A stretch of DNA of 64,000 nt from Paenibacillus sp. GSMTC-2017 (GTDB taxonomy: Bacteria; Bacillota; Bacilli; Paenibacillales; Paenibacillaceae), in the NCBI RefSeq assembly GCF_016019935.1, contig NZ_JAECMT010000002.1:496001-560000 (forward strand), given 5' to 3'. This document shows positions 1 to 8,796 of this stretch, one piece after another. The notes under the pieces were generated by a model that saw only the letters and a program-made list of their open reading frames with translations, did no database searches and had not been told where the DNA came from. Every line of letters begins with the position of its first letter. Positions within the stretch are counted from its first letter, which is position 1. Made by a program: the position numbers and the translations under genes.

Positions 1-756
1 ATGGGCTAAATTATTTTCAACACAATCTTGTGTCTCATGAGAATGTTTAATATAAAGTTTTAGCTTGCCTGAAGTCGAAGCAGGCTCCTGCCCCAAATAT
101 CCTTTAATCATTTCCATGTCATGAGAAACCATCAAAAACGTCATATTATGATGTTGATGCATATGTTTGATCATATGGAAAAAACTCTCTTGTGTTTCTG
201 CATCAATACCAACAGTTGGCTCATCCAATATGAGCAACGACGGATTGTTAATAAGCGCTCTAGCCAAAAACACTCTTTGTTGCTGTCCTCCGGAAAGCTG
301 ACCTATTTTCTTATCCCCAAGGTCTACGATTCCCATTGCTTCCAATGCATCAATAGCTTTAGTATGATCCGTTTTTGTCACTCTTTTAAACAACTTAGAG
401 CGACCATACAGTCCAGATAATACAACTTCCTTTACGGTTGCTGGGAACTGTGGATTAAGTGCATTTTTTTGCGGAACATATCCGATACGGTCCCACTCTT
501 TAAACTGCTCAATCGGTTGTCCAAACAGTCGAATACTTCCTTCACTAGCTTTATTCAACCCTACAATCATCCGCAGAAGCGTCGTCTTGCCAGCTCCATT
601 TGTTCCGATCAAACCGATGAAATCACGTTCCTTTACACCGAAGCTAACATTGGACAACACGGTTTTGTTCTGGTACGAAAATGATACATTTTGTACTGAT
701 ATAACTTCATGATGACATCCCGCATTTGAATCAGAACGTTCATTTATCGTTATCAT
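1..756 (-). CDS. znuC: Zinc ABC transporter ATP-binding protein (3' end cut by window edge)
   Basis: ATPase subunit of a ZnuC/AdcC-type zinc (possibly manganese) importer; it would power uptake of metal delivered by the lipoprotein encoded just upstream. The translated frame shows Walker A (GTNGAGKTT), a Q-loop (GYVPQK), the signature LSGGQQQR, Walker B (LLILDEPTVG) and the switch histidine (MVSHDME) in the correct order. 252 codons are visible, close to full family length, so only a short C-terminal tail is missing. The ATG at 756 has an AAGGAG site 6-7 nt upstream. It lies 61 nt after the binding-protein gene in the same direction; the permease znuB would be expected beyond the left edge. 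The metal specificity is inferred from the neighbours. Confidence 0.93.
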   Translation of the reverse strand, partial: MITINERSDSNAGCHHEVISVQNVSFSYQNKTVLSNVSFGVKERDFIGLIGTNGAGKTTLLRMIVGLNKASEGSIRLFGQPIEQFKEWDRIGYVPQKNALNPQFPATVKEVVLSGLYGRSKLFKRVTKTDHTKAIDALEAMGIVDLGDKKIGQLSGGQQQRVFLARALINNPSLLILDEPTVGIDAETQESFFHMIKHMHQHHNMTFLMVSHDMEMIKGYLGQEPASTSGKLKLYIKHSHETQDCVENNLAH

Positions 757-817
757 AATTTCACTCCTTACAACAAAAATGGAGCTGAATCAGCTCCGAA
801 TTAGTTAATGATCTACT

Positions 818-1867
818 CTATTGTAATGCTTGCATCAAATTTTGCAAGTTGCGTTGCATAAGATTCAAATAGGTTTCGCCGGATTTCTCTTGTTCCTTTG
901 TTAAACCTTCCAGTGGATTAAGCACCATCGTCTTTACATTTGCTTCACCAGCAAGCATTGTAGCTAGTTGATCCGATACAAGCTCTTCGAAGAAGATGTA
1001 TTTTACATCATTTTCCTTCACAAATTTAGCAATTTTCATAATGTCCTGAGCACGTGGTTCAGCGTCTGGGCTTATTCCCATTATCGCTATTTGATTCAAA
1101 TCGTAATCTCTTGCTAAGTAACCAAATGCATGGTGAGATACAACCATATTTCTTTGCTTTGCTGTTGCAAGTTGTGATGTATATTCACTATCTAACTTCG
1201 CAATCTTCTCTTTTACAAGTTCGTAGTTTGCAACATAATAGTCCGTGTTTGCCGAATCTGCTTCTATCAAACTATCCTTCACATTTTTCGCTAAAATAAG
1301 CGCAGACTTCGGACTTACCCATGTGTGCGGATCAATGTCGCTAGAATGCTCATGTCCATGATCTTCTTCCGCATGGTCATGCACTTCTTCCTCCTTGCTG
1401 TTTATAAGAGGAATACCTAGACTCATTTCTTTTGTCGCTACTCCGCTATCTTTGGATAGACCTTTAAGAAAATCATTAGCCCACGTCTCTAATCCCGCTC
1501 CATGATAGAGAAACAACTCTGCTTTAGATGCTCTATTTAGGTCTTGGCTTTTAGGTGTCCAATCATGTGGCTCTATACCAGCTGCAATTAAATTGTCTAC
1601 ATGAACATGTTCTCCGCCAATTTCAGTTGCTAAAAAATATAACGGATAGAAACTAGTCACTACATTAAGCTTATTGACTTCTACTTTGTTATCATTAGTT
1701 GGAGTTCCATTTGTTGACGATGGTGTTGGTGAGTTCTCATTTGGTTTTTGCGTATTTGAGTTAGCTCCATTACCACAAGCCGAAACAGTTAACATTGCAA
1801 ATAATGCAATCATTATTAATATCGACTTTGATCGGAAGTGATTTATGTTCATTTCATTGATCCCCAT
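818..1867 (-). CDS. znuA: Zinc ABC transporter substrate-binding lipoprotein
   Basis: Extracellular metal-binding lipoprotein (cluster A-I, ZnuA/AdcA type) that captures Zn2+ and passes it to the ZnuBC importer. A hydrophobic signal segment ends in the lipobox LTVSAC (Cys31), then comes a Ser/Thr/Asn/Pro-rich linker, then the two-lobed binding fold. A His/Asp/Glu-rich loop (HDHAEEDHGHEH) near the middle is typical of zinc-specific members, and further metal ligands are seen in EPHDWTP, DPHTWVSP and VSHHAFGYL. The start is uncertain between the ATG at 1867 and an in-frame ATG five codons later. It is the first gene of the operon, behind a sigma-A promoter and a Zur-like operator. Confidence 0.94.
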   Translation of the reverse strand: MGINEMNINHFRSKSILIMIALFAMLTVSACGNGANSNTQKPNENSPTPSSTNGTPTNDNKVEVNKLNVVTSFYPLYFLATEIGGEHVHVDNLIAAGIEPHDWTPKSQDLNRASKAELFLYHGAGLETWANDFLKGLSKDSGVATKEMSLGIPLINSKEEEVHDHAEEDHGHEHSSDIDPHTWVSPKSALILAKNVKDSLIEADSANTDYYVANYELVKEKIAKLDSEYTSQLATAKQRNMVVSHHAFGYLARDYDLNQIAIMGISPDAEPRAQDIMKIAKFVKENDVKYIFFEELVSDQLATMLAGEANVKTMVLNPLEGLTKEQEKSGETYLNLMQRNLQNLMQALQ

Positions 1868-1888
1868 TCTATTCCCATTTCCTTTTTA

Positions 1889-1905
1889 GTAATCGTTATG
1901 ATTAC
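1889..1905 (-). promoter_or_regulatory. Zur-like operator
   Basis: The palindrome GTAATC-GTTAT-GATTAC has two perfect 6-bp arms. As a 7-1-7 element it reads TAATCGT-T-ATGATTA, with one mismatch between the arms. It lies immediately downstream of the -10 box of the znuA promoter, where a bound Fur-family repressor would block transcription. Assignment to Zur is inferred from the zinc uptake operon and the general 7-1-7 design of Fur-family sites. Confidence 0.65.
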
Positions 1906-1912
1906 GTTTAGA

Positions 1913-1941
1913 ATTATACGGTGGATATTAGCCTCTGTCAA
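1913..1941 (-). promoter_or_regulatory. Sigma-A promoter of znuA operon
   Basis: Read on the minus strand, a consensus -35 TTGACA (1936-1941) and a consensus -10 TATAAT (1913-1918) are separated by exactly 17 nt. The start codon of znuA lies about 45 nt downstream. Confidence 0.85.
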
Positions 1942-2011
1942 TATACAAATCAAATAGGAGAACGATGACCTTTTTGATATAGCTAAGCATGCTACTACTA
2001 GCCATAGACAT

Positions 2012-2057
2012 AAAAAAGTCGTTCCATACCCAGCTAAGGGATTGGAACGACTTTTTA
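2012..2057 (-). terminator. Intrinsic terminator after metG
   Basis: The arms AAGTCGTTCCA and TGGAACGACTT are perfectly complementary and flank a 16-nt loop. On the minus strand the hairpin ends in a six-T run. A-rich and T-rich flanks would also let it work in the other direction. It follows the metG stop directly. Confidence 0.85.
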
Positions 2058-2071
2058 TTTTGAAAATCATT

Positions 2072-4430
<2,359 letters not shown>

Positions 4431-4435
4431 TCACA

Positions 4436-4465
4436 AATATATCTAATCCACTTACACAATGTCAA
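4436..4465 (-). promoter_or_regulatory. Sigma-A promoter of metG leader
   Basis: On the minus strand TTGACA (4460-4465) and TATATT (4436-4441) are 18 nt apart. Initiation near 4430 would give a transcript that starts with the T-box leader. Confidence 0.7.
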
Positions 4466-4494
4466 GCGCCATCTCACTTTTGTTTGAAATGATC

Positions 4495-4752
4495 CTACTT
4501 TTCCGCATCAGCAGGAACAATATCCGGTACTGGATCAAAGCCACCTGGATGAAACGGATGACAACGACCAATTCGTTTCGCTGCAAGCCAAGCACCCTTT
4601 GCTGGTCCATGTCGTTCAATTGCTTCTAACGCATAAGCCGAGCAAGTCGGATAAAATCTACAAGTTGGCGGTTTCCATGGCGAGATTGCTTTACGGTAAA
4701 AATGGACTGGTGCTTTTACGATTTGCCCAGCTAAACGTTTCCCTTGATTCAT
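4495..4752 (-). CDS. yidD: Membrane protein insertion efficiency factor YidD
   Basis: Small 85-residue protein of the YidD (DUF37) family, thought to assist YidC-dependent insertion of inner-membrane proteins at the cytoplasmic face. The family hallmark is clear: [27 protein letters not shown] is represented by the Cys residues of TCRFYPTCS and by [14 protein letters not shown] near the C-terminus. Its ATG overlaps the stop of the upstream Fur-family gene (ATGA), so the two are translationally coupled. In many genomes yidD lies near rpmH-rnpA-yidC; pairing with a Fur-type regulator is different from that. Confidence 0.95.
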   Translation of the reverse strand: MNQGKRLAGQIVKAPVHFYRKAISPWKPPTCRFYPTCSAYALEAIERHGPAKGAWLAAKRIGRCHPFHPGGFDPVPDIVPADAEK

Positions 4753-5186
4753 TCTTCAGTAGCCGTCGCTTCGTCCTGTACACATTGTTTACAGTATCCG
4801 AACACCTCGAATTTGTGCTTCACAACACGAAAATCTGCTGGTACTGCGGTTTGTTCCATCGGACAGAACGTAATGGGATACGTTATTCCACATTGCAAAC
4901 AAATCATGTGATGGTGATGATGTTCTTCCCTGCAATGAAGCTTAAACTTCGCGCCCTCTTCGAACACAACTTGCTCCAATACACCTAGCTCTTCCATCAC
5001 TCTCAAATTTCGATAGACAGTATCAAAGCTTAAACCGGAATACGTTTTACCCATAAATTCATAAACGTCTTTCGGCGATAAATAACCTGGCGACTCCGCG
5101 AATAGCTTTGCAAGCGTCTTACGTTGATCCGTAACGCGTAGCCCTTGACTAGACATCCGCCCAACGATTTCTTCTATAGTATGCAT
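4749..5186 (-). CDS. zur: Fur-family transcriptional regulator, probable Zur
   Basis: Metal-responsive repressor of 145 residues. The N-terminal winged helix contains [13 protein letters not shown] and [15 protein letters not shown], the recognition helix of Fur proteins. The dimerisation domain has a His-rich metal site (HHHHH at 89-93) and two CxxC pairs (Cys96/Cys99 and Cys132/Cys135) that bind the structural zinc. SD GGAGGA precedes the ATG at 5186. Zur is preferred over Fur or PerR because a zinc importer with a matching operator lies a few kilobases away, but sequence alone does not separate these subfamilies with certainty. It is coupled to yidD by a 4-nt overlap. Confidence 0.85.
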   Translation of the reverse strand: MHTIEEIVGRMSSQGLRVTDQRKTLAKLFAESPGYLSPKDVYEFMGKTYSGLSFDTVYRNLRVMEELGVLEQVVFEEGAKFKLHCREEHHHHHMICLQCGITYPITFCPMEQTAVPADFRVVKHKFEVFGYCKQCVQDEATATEE

Positions 5187-5229
5187 CGTCGATCCTCCGA
5201 ATATGAAAGTTTCTCTCTACATAATGCCG

Positions 5230-5257
5230 AAAAAAAAGACTCTCGTCAATGAGAGCC
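5230..5257 (-). terminator. Intrinsic terminator after the 5263-5493 gene
   Basis: Arms GGCTCTC and GAGAGTC (one G-U pair) with a 6-nt loop are followed by eight T on the minus strand. Confidence 0.7.
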
Positions 5258-5262
5258 CTCTG

Positions 5263-5493
5263 TTATCCATTAATCTTCATGTTGATGACAAAGCTAGCAC
5301 ACATCGCAACGAATAAAATGACAGTAACAATTATAAATAGTTGACGACGAAACTTAAGTACTTGAAGTCTTTCAGGATTAGCTCCATTTGACTTACCTTC
5401 CGTATACGCTCTTTGCATAAACAAGGTAACGATTGCAGAAGTTACAAAAATCATATTTACAACAAACCAAACTGCGGTCCAGAACAATCTCAT
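5263..5493 (-). CDS. Small two-span membrane protein, unknown function
   Basis: A 76-residue protein with two hydrophobic segments, one at about residues 5-26 and one at about 51-72, separated by a polar stretch that includes YTEGKSNGANPERLQVLKFR cut short here as two charged patches. No catalytic motif is visible. A terminator follows directly. I do not recognise the family. The good hydrophobic pattern, the isolated placement between terminator and neighbour, and the lack of any competing frame support a real gene. Confidence 0.6.
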   Translation of the reverse strand: MRLFWTAVWFVVNMIFVTSAIVTLFMQRAYTEGKSNGANPERLQVLKFRRQLFIIVTVILFVAMCASFVINMKING

Positions 5494-5544
5494 ACCCCCA
5501 GATTAAGCCACTAATGATCCTCTAAACGTACTATGTAGGTAGCT

Positions 5545-5745
5545 TCATAAATACCATTTGTTCAAAATAAACATAAACACACTAAAGCTAACGATCGCGC
5601 CTCCGAAACTTATCCAGCCCGCACGAAATTTTTGTTGGAACATACGAAGAATTCCAAAGCTCAATAAACCGAATATGAGCAATAGAAAGATAACTCCAAG
5701 TATAAACAACGTCGGCGATACGCTACTTACATCGACTAACGACAT
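5545..5745 (-). CDS. Small membrane protein, unknown function
   Basis: A 66-residue protein with two hydrophobic segments (about residues 10-33 and 42-62) joined by a short basic loop (RMFQQKFRAG). The upstream region carries AAGGGAGTG before the ATG at 5745, a good ribosome-binding site. It lies 51 nt upstream of the other small membrane gene and may share a transcript with it. No family recognised. Confidence 0.6.
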   Translation of the reverse strand: MSLVDVSSVSPTLFILGVIFLLLIFGLLSFGILRMFQQKFRAGWISFGGAIVSFSVFMFILNKWYL

Positions 5746-5906
5746 AACGACACTCCCTTTTTGAGCCCAAAATATTCACTTTACTAGCCATTATAAGGGA
5801 TAGCTCGACCATTATCCAGCCATCAACACAACCAATTCCAGTCTATTTCGTGACAAAAACACGAAGAGCGCATCTATTCGACGCACTCTACTTTAATCTA
5901 TACTTT

Positions 5907-6347
5907 TTAAACCCAATTGATCGGGCATTCATTCACCTTACGACCTCGCATACGCTTGCGTACTTTAACATGTAGAACCCCTGCTTTAACAGTTGCTCGA
6001 CTTAATCGAGGTTGAACTAACTTAGGCAACTTAATTAGTTCATGTTTCCCTCCAGGTAGACCTTCGATACGAATCATATCTTCACGAATTAGTAGCCTAA
6101 TATCATCACGTTTACATCCATCCGGCAGCTTGAATTTGACTCCGAGAAACTGCTTCGATTCAGAAATTGCAGCAGATGTAGTCGCAGACATATGACCCGC
6201 TATATCGGGCAGCGCCTTTGTCATCATTTTCCGAACGAAGTGTTCTACCCAATCGGGCTCCCTTAGTACATCAAAGCCTCTTGGCAACTTCTGTCCTTCC
6301 ATCCACCGTTCAAGATCCTCCCACTTCGAAGTCATTTTACAATTCAC
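5907..6347 (-). CDS. Hsp20/alpha-crystallin-like protein
   Basis: A 146-residue protein. The C-terminal half resembles the alpha-crystallin/Hsp20 domain: a predicted beta-rich stretch with DDIRLLIREDMIRIEG and a closing strand LSRATVKAGVLHVKVRK. The N-terminal half is helical and has no clear domain. It stands back to back with the gerP operon across a 124-nt gap, which fits the spore-associated Hsp20-like proteins (CotP/GerT type) of Bacillales. A role in the spore coat is inferred from this position only. The start ATG at 6347 has a CAGGTGAATT-type site. Confidence 0.7.
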   Translation of the reverse strand: MNCKMTSKWEDLERWMEGQKLPRGFDVLREPDWVEHFVRKMMTKALPDIAGHMSATTSAAISESKQFLGVKFKLPDGCKRDDIRLLIREDMIRIEGLPGGKHELIKLPKLVQPRLSRATVKAGVLHVKVRKRMRGRKVNECPINWV

Positions 6348-6410
6348 CTGCCTCCTGTCGTTCCTATTACCATATGCGAATGCCTACTCTTAGGATACTT
6401 CAACATCGGT

Positions 6411-6438
6411 AACCTATAGGCGAATGCCGCATACACTA
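6411..6438 (+). promoter_or_regulatory. Sigma-K-type promoter of gerP operon
   Basis: AC at 6412-6413 and CATACACTA at 6430-6438 are separated by 16 nt, which matches the sigma-K pattern AC-N16-CATANNNTA. Start of gerPA is 34 nt further on. In Bacillus subtilis the gerP operon is known to be transcribed by sigma-K in the mother cell. Confidence 0.65.
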
Positions 6439-6471
6439 TCAAATACCGAGAAGATGACGGGAGTGAAGCAC

Positions 6472-6711
6472 ATGCCAGCTGTAATCGGTTTTGTCAAAAT
6501 TGTAAGCGTCGGATCAGCCTCAATCGTCCAATTCGGCGACACCGTCCAAGTGTCACCTTCAAGCAACTCGAAAGCTTACGCAGGCTCAGGTTCATTCTTA
6601 ACCGGAAGCTTAACGAATTCAAATACTGCGGTAAGTGCGACTAACTCCATTGACCCTGATCTTCAAGATAATACAAATAATGAAATAGGTAATGGGGTGA
6701 GTGCAATATGA
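6472..6711 (+). CDS. gerPA: Spore germination protein GerPA (GerPA/GerPF family)
   Basis: First gene of the gerP cluster, whose products help germinants pass through the spore coat. The 79-residue protein has the family pattern MPAVIGFVKI, QFGDTVQVSPSS and YAGSGSFLTGSL. The ATG at 6472 follows GGGAGTG; an in-frame ATG 48 nt upstream would add residues that homologues lack and would overlap the promoter. GerPA and GerPF are homologous, so the name rests on its first position; no separate gerPF follows in this cluster. The stop overlaps the gerPB start (ATGA). Confidence 0.85.
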   Translation: MPAVIGFVKIVSVGSASIVQFGDTVQVSPSSNSKAYAGSGSFLTGSLTNSNTAVSATNSIDPDLQDNTNNEIGNGVSAI

Positions 6712-6917
6712 GCTGGACCATCCATCAACAAATTACGATTCATCAGTTGCGAGTTGACAGTGTATCGAACAGTTCTGTCTTGCAAGTCGGCAGTGCAGGT
6801 GCTATTCGATCTTTGTCACAACTTTATAATAGCGGCGGTTTTACCGGACCAGCACCACAACTTGGCGAAGAAAACCCGTTATCATTTGTCCCGCTTCCGA
6901 GCCCAGCTCAAGTGTAA
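6708..6917 (+). CDS. gerPB: Spore germination protein GerPB
   Basis: A 69-residue spore-coat protein of the GerPB family. Recognisable blocks are IHQLRVDSVSNSSVLQVGSA (split here at its conserved SNSSVLQVGSAG core), RSLSQLYNSGGF and a proline-rich C-terminus VPLPSPAQV. Start ATG overlaps the preceding stop by 4 nt, so translation is coupled. Confidence 0.9.
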   Translation: MSWTIHQQITIHQLRVDSVSNSSVLQVGSAGAIRSLSQLYNSGGFTGPAPQLGEENPLSFVPLPSPAQV

Positions 6918-6950
6918 TTACACCAGCACATTTGGAGGAGGAATTATACG

Positions 6951-7652
6951 GTGAAAGATAACAATCAACTTTCTCCTTGGCAGACCTGGTCCTATTCAGT
7001 TGAGAAAAGACTTAAGGAACAACAAGAGCAACTTGAGCAGCTCAGATGTACGGTTGCGGATTTATGTGCTCAGCTCAAAAAAGTGGAAGAGAGACCAACC
7101 TACAACATCGAAAGTATTGCGTACAGCTTTGATCAGCTTAAGGTAGAAAAACTTGATGGTACACTCAATATTGGGATGACAGCACCTGGTATGGGAAGTA
7201 GCAGTGGAGGAAGTAACGGAGGAGCTAACGGCGAAGCAACCTTCCCAGACAATATTGAGCAATTATCAGTCGGAAATCAACTTCAATTTCCATCAGCAGC
7301 TTCCTCCTTAACACCTCCGGAGGGACCCTACAATGATATTTTTAGAAAACTAAATACGTTTCTAGATAACGATGCACCACTAATACTTATAGGCCATGAA
7401 GATGAGCTAAGTTTGCCTTTAGATCCTCATCATCGTCGAATTATTATCGAGGACGTTCGAAAGCAAATGCCAACACGCATTCATTATTATTTACAACGAG
7501 TGCAGAAAGACGACAAGGAATCATTCGACTTGTATCCGAATCTCCTTATCGACAGAGTGTATGGAAAAACGAAGCAGGACGCAGAAACTGCAATTAGCGC
7601 TTATATGCGTCAGTTAAAAGCAGGAAACTTAATGTCAGGAGGAAATGCTTAA
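6951..7652 (+). CDS. gerPC: Spore germination protein GerPC
   Basis: A 233-residue GerPC protein. The N-terminal third is a coiled coil (KRLKEQQEQLEQLRCTVADL) followed by YNIESIAYSFDQLKVEKLDG and TLNIGM, the typical GerPC block, then a Gly/Ser/Asn-rich linker and an alpha/beta C-terminal domain. Translation starts at GTG (6951) behind a strong GGAGGAGG site. The stop overlaps the next start by one base (TAATG). It probably acts in assembly or permeability of the coat. Confidence 0.9.
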   Translation: MKDNNQLSPWQTWSYSVEKRLKEQQEQLEQLRCTVADLCAQLKKVEERPTYNIESIAYSFDQLKVEKLDGTLNIGMTAPGMGSSSGGSNGGANGEATFPDNIEQLSVGNQLQFPSAASSLTPPEGPYNDIFRKLNTFLDNDAPLILIGHEDELSLPLDPHHRRIIIEDVRKQMPTRIHYYLQRVQKDDKESFDLYPNLLIDRVYGKTKQDAETAISAYMRQLKAGNLMSGGNA

Positions 7653-7876
7653 TGGTCAATTTTACTGTTATTAATCATTGTTTGACTGTTGGTGAGATTG
7701 AAATATTAGGTGTTTCAAGTGCATCTATGCTTCAAGTAGGTGATACCGATCACGTAGCACTTTATTCGATGTTCGACACACCTCCGGAATCTGTTATCGT
7801 TGGTCCTTTAGCTCCGTTGCCAGCACCAGCAGATGGGCGAGATGCAATAGGTGAATCTAACGTCAATGGTGAATAA
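7652..7876 (+). CDS. gerPD: Spore germination protein GerPD
   Basis: A 74-residue GerPD-type protein. The family core VGEIEILGVSSASMLQVGD is present in the first 30 residues, and the C-terminus is rich in Pro and Ala. It is coupled to gerPC (TAATG) and overlaps the start of gerPE. Confidence 0.88.
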   Translation: MVNFTVINHCLTVGEIEILGVSSASMLQVGDTDHVALYSMFDTPPESVIVGPLAPLPAPADGRDAIGESNVNGE

Positions 7877-8300
7877 TACTAGCCAATATTACAATGAAAC
7901 CACTTATCCTATTCGAACATCAGAAGTTGGAATTGTAAGTATTATAAATGCATCTTCCTCCACAACGATTCAATTTGGTGATCGTGGTGAAACGAACGGC
8001 AAACTTCAAGCGTTAGCGATCCAGCGTGCAACAGATCATACTACTTCGGGCAATGTTTATTTTGAATCCTATCGTATATTTAATCGACCTCGACCAGAGT
8101 TGATTGATCCCGTATACGATGCAGGAGATGCTATTTATGTTAATCGTACTAACCGCTCACCAGCCATTCTTGTTGGATGTATTCGAGTAATCGCTATAGG
8201 TGCGTCTTCCAGCCTTCATATCGGGAACAGTAAACGTGTTATTGAAGACTCTAGAATTAAACATATAAGGCAATTCCCTCTCGATCATCCACCCACATAA
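7866..8300 (+). CDS. gerPE: Spore germination protein GerPE
   Basis: About 145 residues. GerPE features are RTSEVGIVSIINASSSTTIQ (first conserved block), QFGD, and a second repeat-like block RVIAIGASSSLHIGN. The frame is open from a GTG at 7851, but the ATG at 7866 with AGGTGA 11 nt upstream is the better start; both overlap the end of gerPD. It is the last recognisable gerP gene here: the 400 bases after it hold repeats and a remnant, not gerPF. Confidence 0.85.
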   Translation: MVNNTSQYYNETTYPIRTSEVGIVSIINASSSTTIQFGDRGETNGKLQALAIQRATDHTTSGNVYFESYRIFNRPRPELIDPVYDAGDAIYVNRTNRSPAILVGCIRVIAIGASSSLHIGNSKRVIEDSRIKHIRQFPLDHPPT

Positions 8301-8326
8301 AAAATTTGGCGCTGCTTCATAAACAG

Positions 8327-8457
8327 CGGCTAACCTGATTTTCTCAGGATAACCTACACTTCTCGCACTCTTCGGGGCGGCTAACCCGATTTTCTCGGGT
8401 TAACCTACACTTCTCGCACTCCTCGGGGTGCCTAACCCGACTTTCTCGGGTTAACCC
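8327..8457 (+). repeat. 51-bp tandem repeat, two full copies plus a partial third
   Basis: Copies begin at 8327, 8378 and 8429 with an exact period of 51 bp. Each carries a short hairpin: TAACCTGA/TCAGGATA in copy 1, TAACCCGA/TCGGGTTA in copies 2 and 3. Between copies 1 and 2 the stem changes from CCTGA-TCAGG to CCCGA-TCGGG, so pairing is kept. The rest of the unit is CACTTCTCGCACTC followed by a TCGGGG block. Too short and too few for a CRISPR array. Confidence 0.85.
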
Positions 8458-8722
8458 AAAGTACTTACGTTACAAACCCGAACATACGAGAAAAACTTCA
8501 CAGCAAAGAAAGGAACACGCTCTAGTCAGATGGATAATCGAACCCGGTAGTACATTCGAGCAAATGGAGAACAATCGAACATTTCAACGTTTCCTTCATG
8601 AAAACTTACCAAAAGAAAGCCGAGAAGTTGGGTTGCTTCCACTTGCCTCTAATCTGCTTAAGCAGGTAGCTTTAAACCAAAATAGCAGTACAGGAATAGT
8701 ACCCTGTACCGCTTCTTTTTAA
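8339..8722 (+). pseudogene. Open frame without start, probable gene remnant after the repeats
   Basis: One frame stays open from 8339 to a TAA at 8720-8722 (127 codons). The first 40 codons are the 51-bp repeats (17 codons per unit, so the frame is preserved). The remainder looks protein-like: basic at first (RKTSQQRKEHALVRWIIEPG) and then amphipathic (FQRFLHENLPKESREVGLLP). There is no ATG, GTG or TTG in frame before an ATG at 8564, which has no convincing ribosome-binding site. I do not recognise the sequence. It could be the 3' end of a decayed gene or a 52-residue small protein from 8564. Confidence 0.35.
8685..8720 (+). terminator. Intrinsic terminator, plus strand
   Basis: GTACAGG (8688-8694) and CCTGTAC (8703-8709) pair perfectly, extended by a GC clamp after one mismatch, and are followed by TTCTTTTT. 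It lies about 390 nt after gerPE and probably ends the gerP transcript together with the repeat region. Confidence 0.7.
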
Positions 8723-8796
8723 AATGTATACCACTTTTGTCTGAATCGAGCTGTCTCTTTAGTGTACTTATTGCTTATGGGACAGCTTCTTCATTT

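Noticed and set aside
1849-2070. 73-residue minus-strand frame between znuA and metG
   Set aside because: It covers the metG terminator and the znuA promoter and operator, and overlaps the znuA start.
4599-4988. 129-residue plus-strand frame across yidD and the Fur-family gene
   Set aside because: Both strands cannot be well-conserved here; the minus-strand proteins match known families and this one does not.
5746-5906. Short gap before the Hsp20-like gene
   Set aside because: Checked for small genes and terminators; nothing convincing was found.
8327-8457. Possible CRISPR array
   Set aside because: The whole 51-bp unit repeats in tandem, there are no unique spacers, and no cas gene is near.
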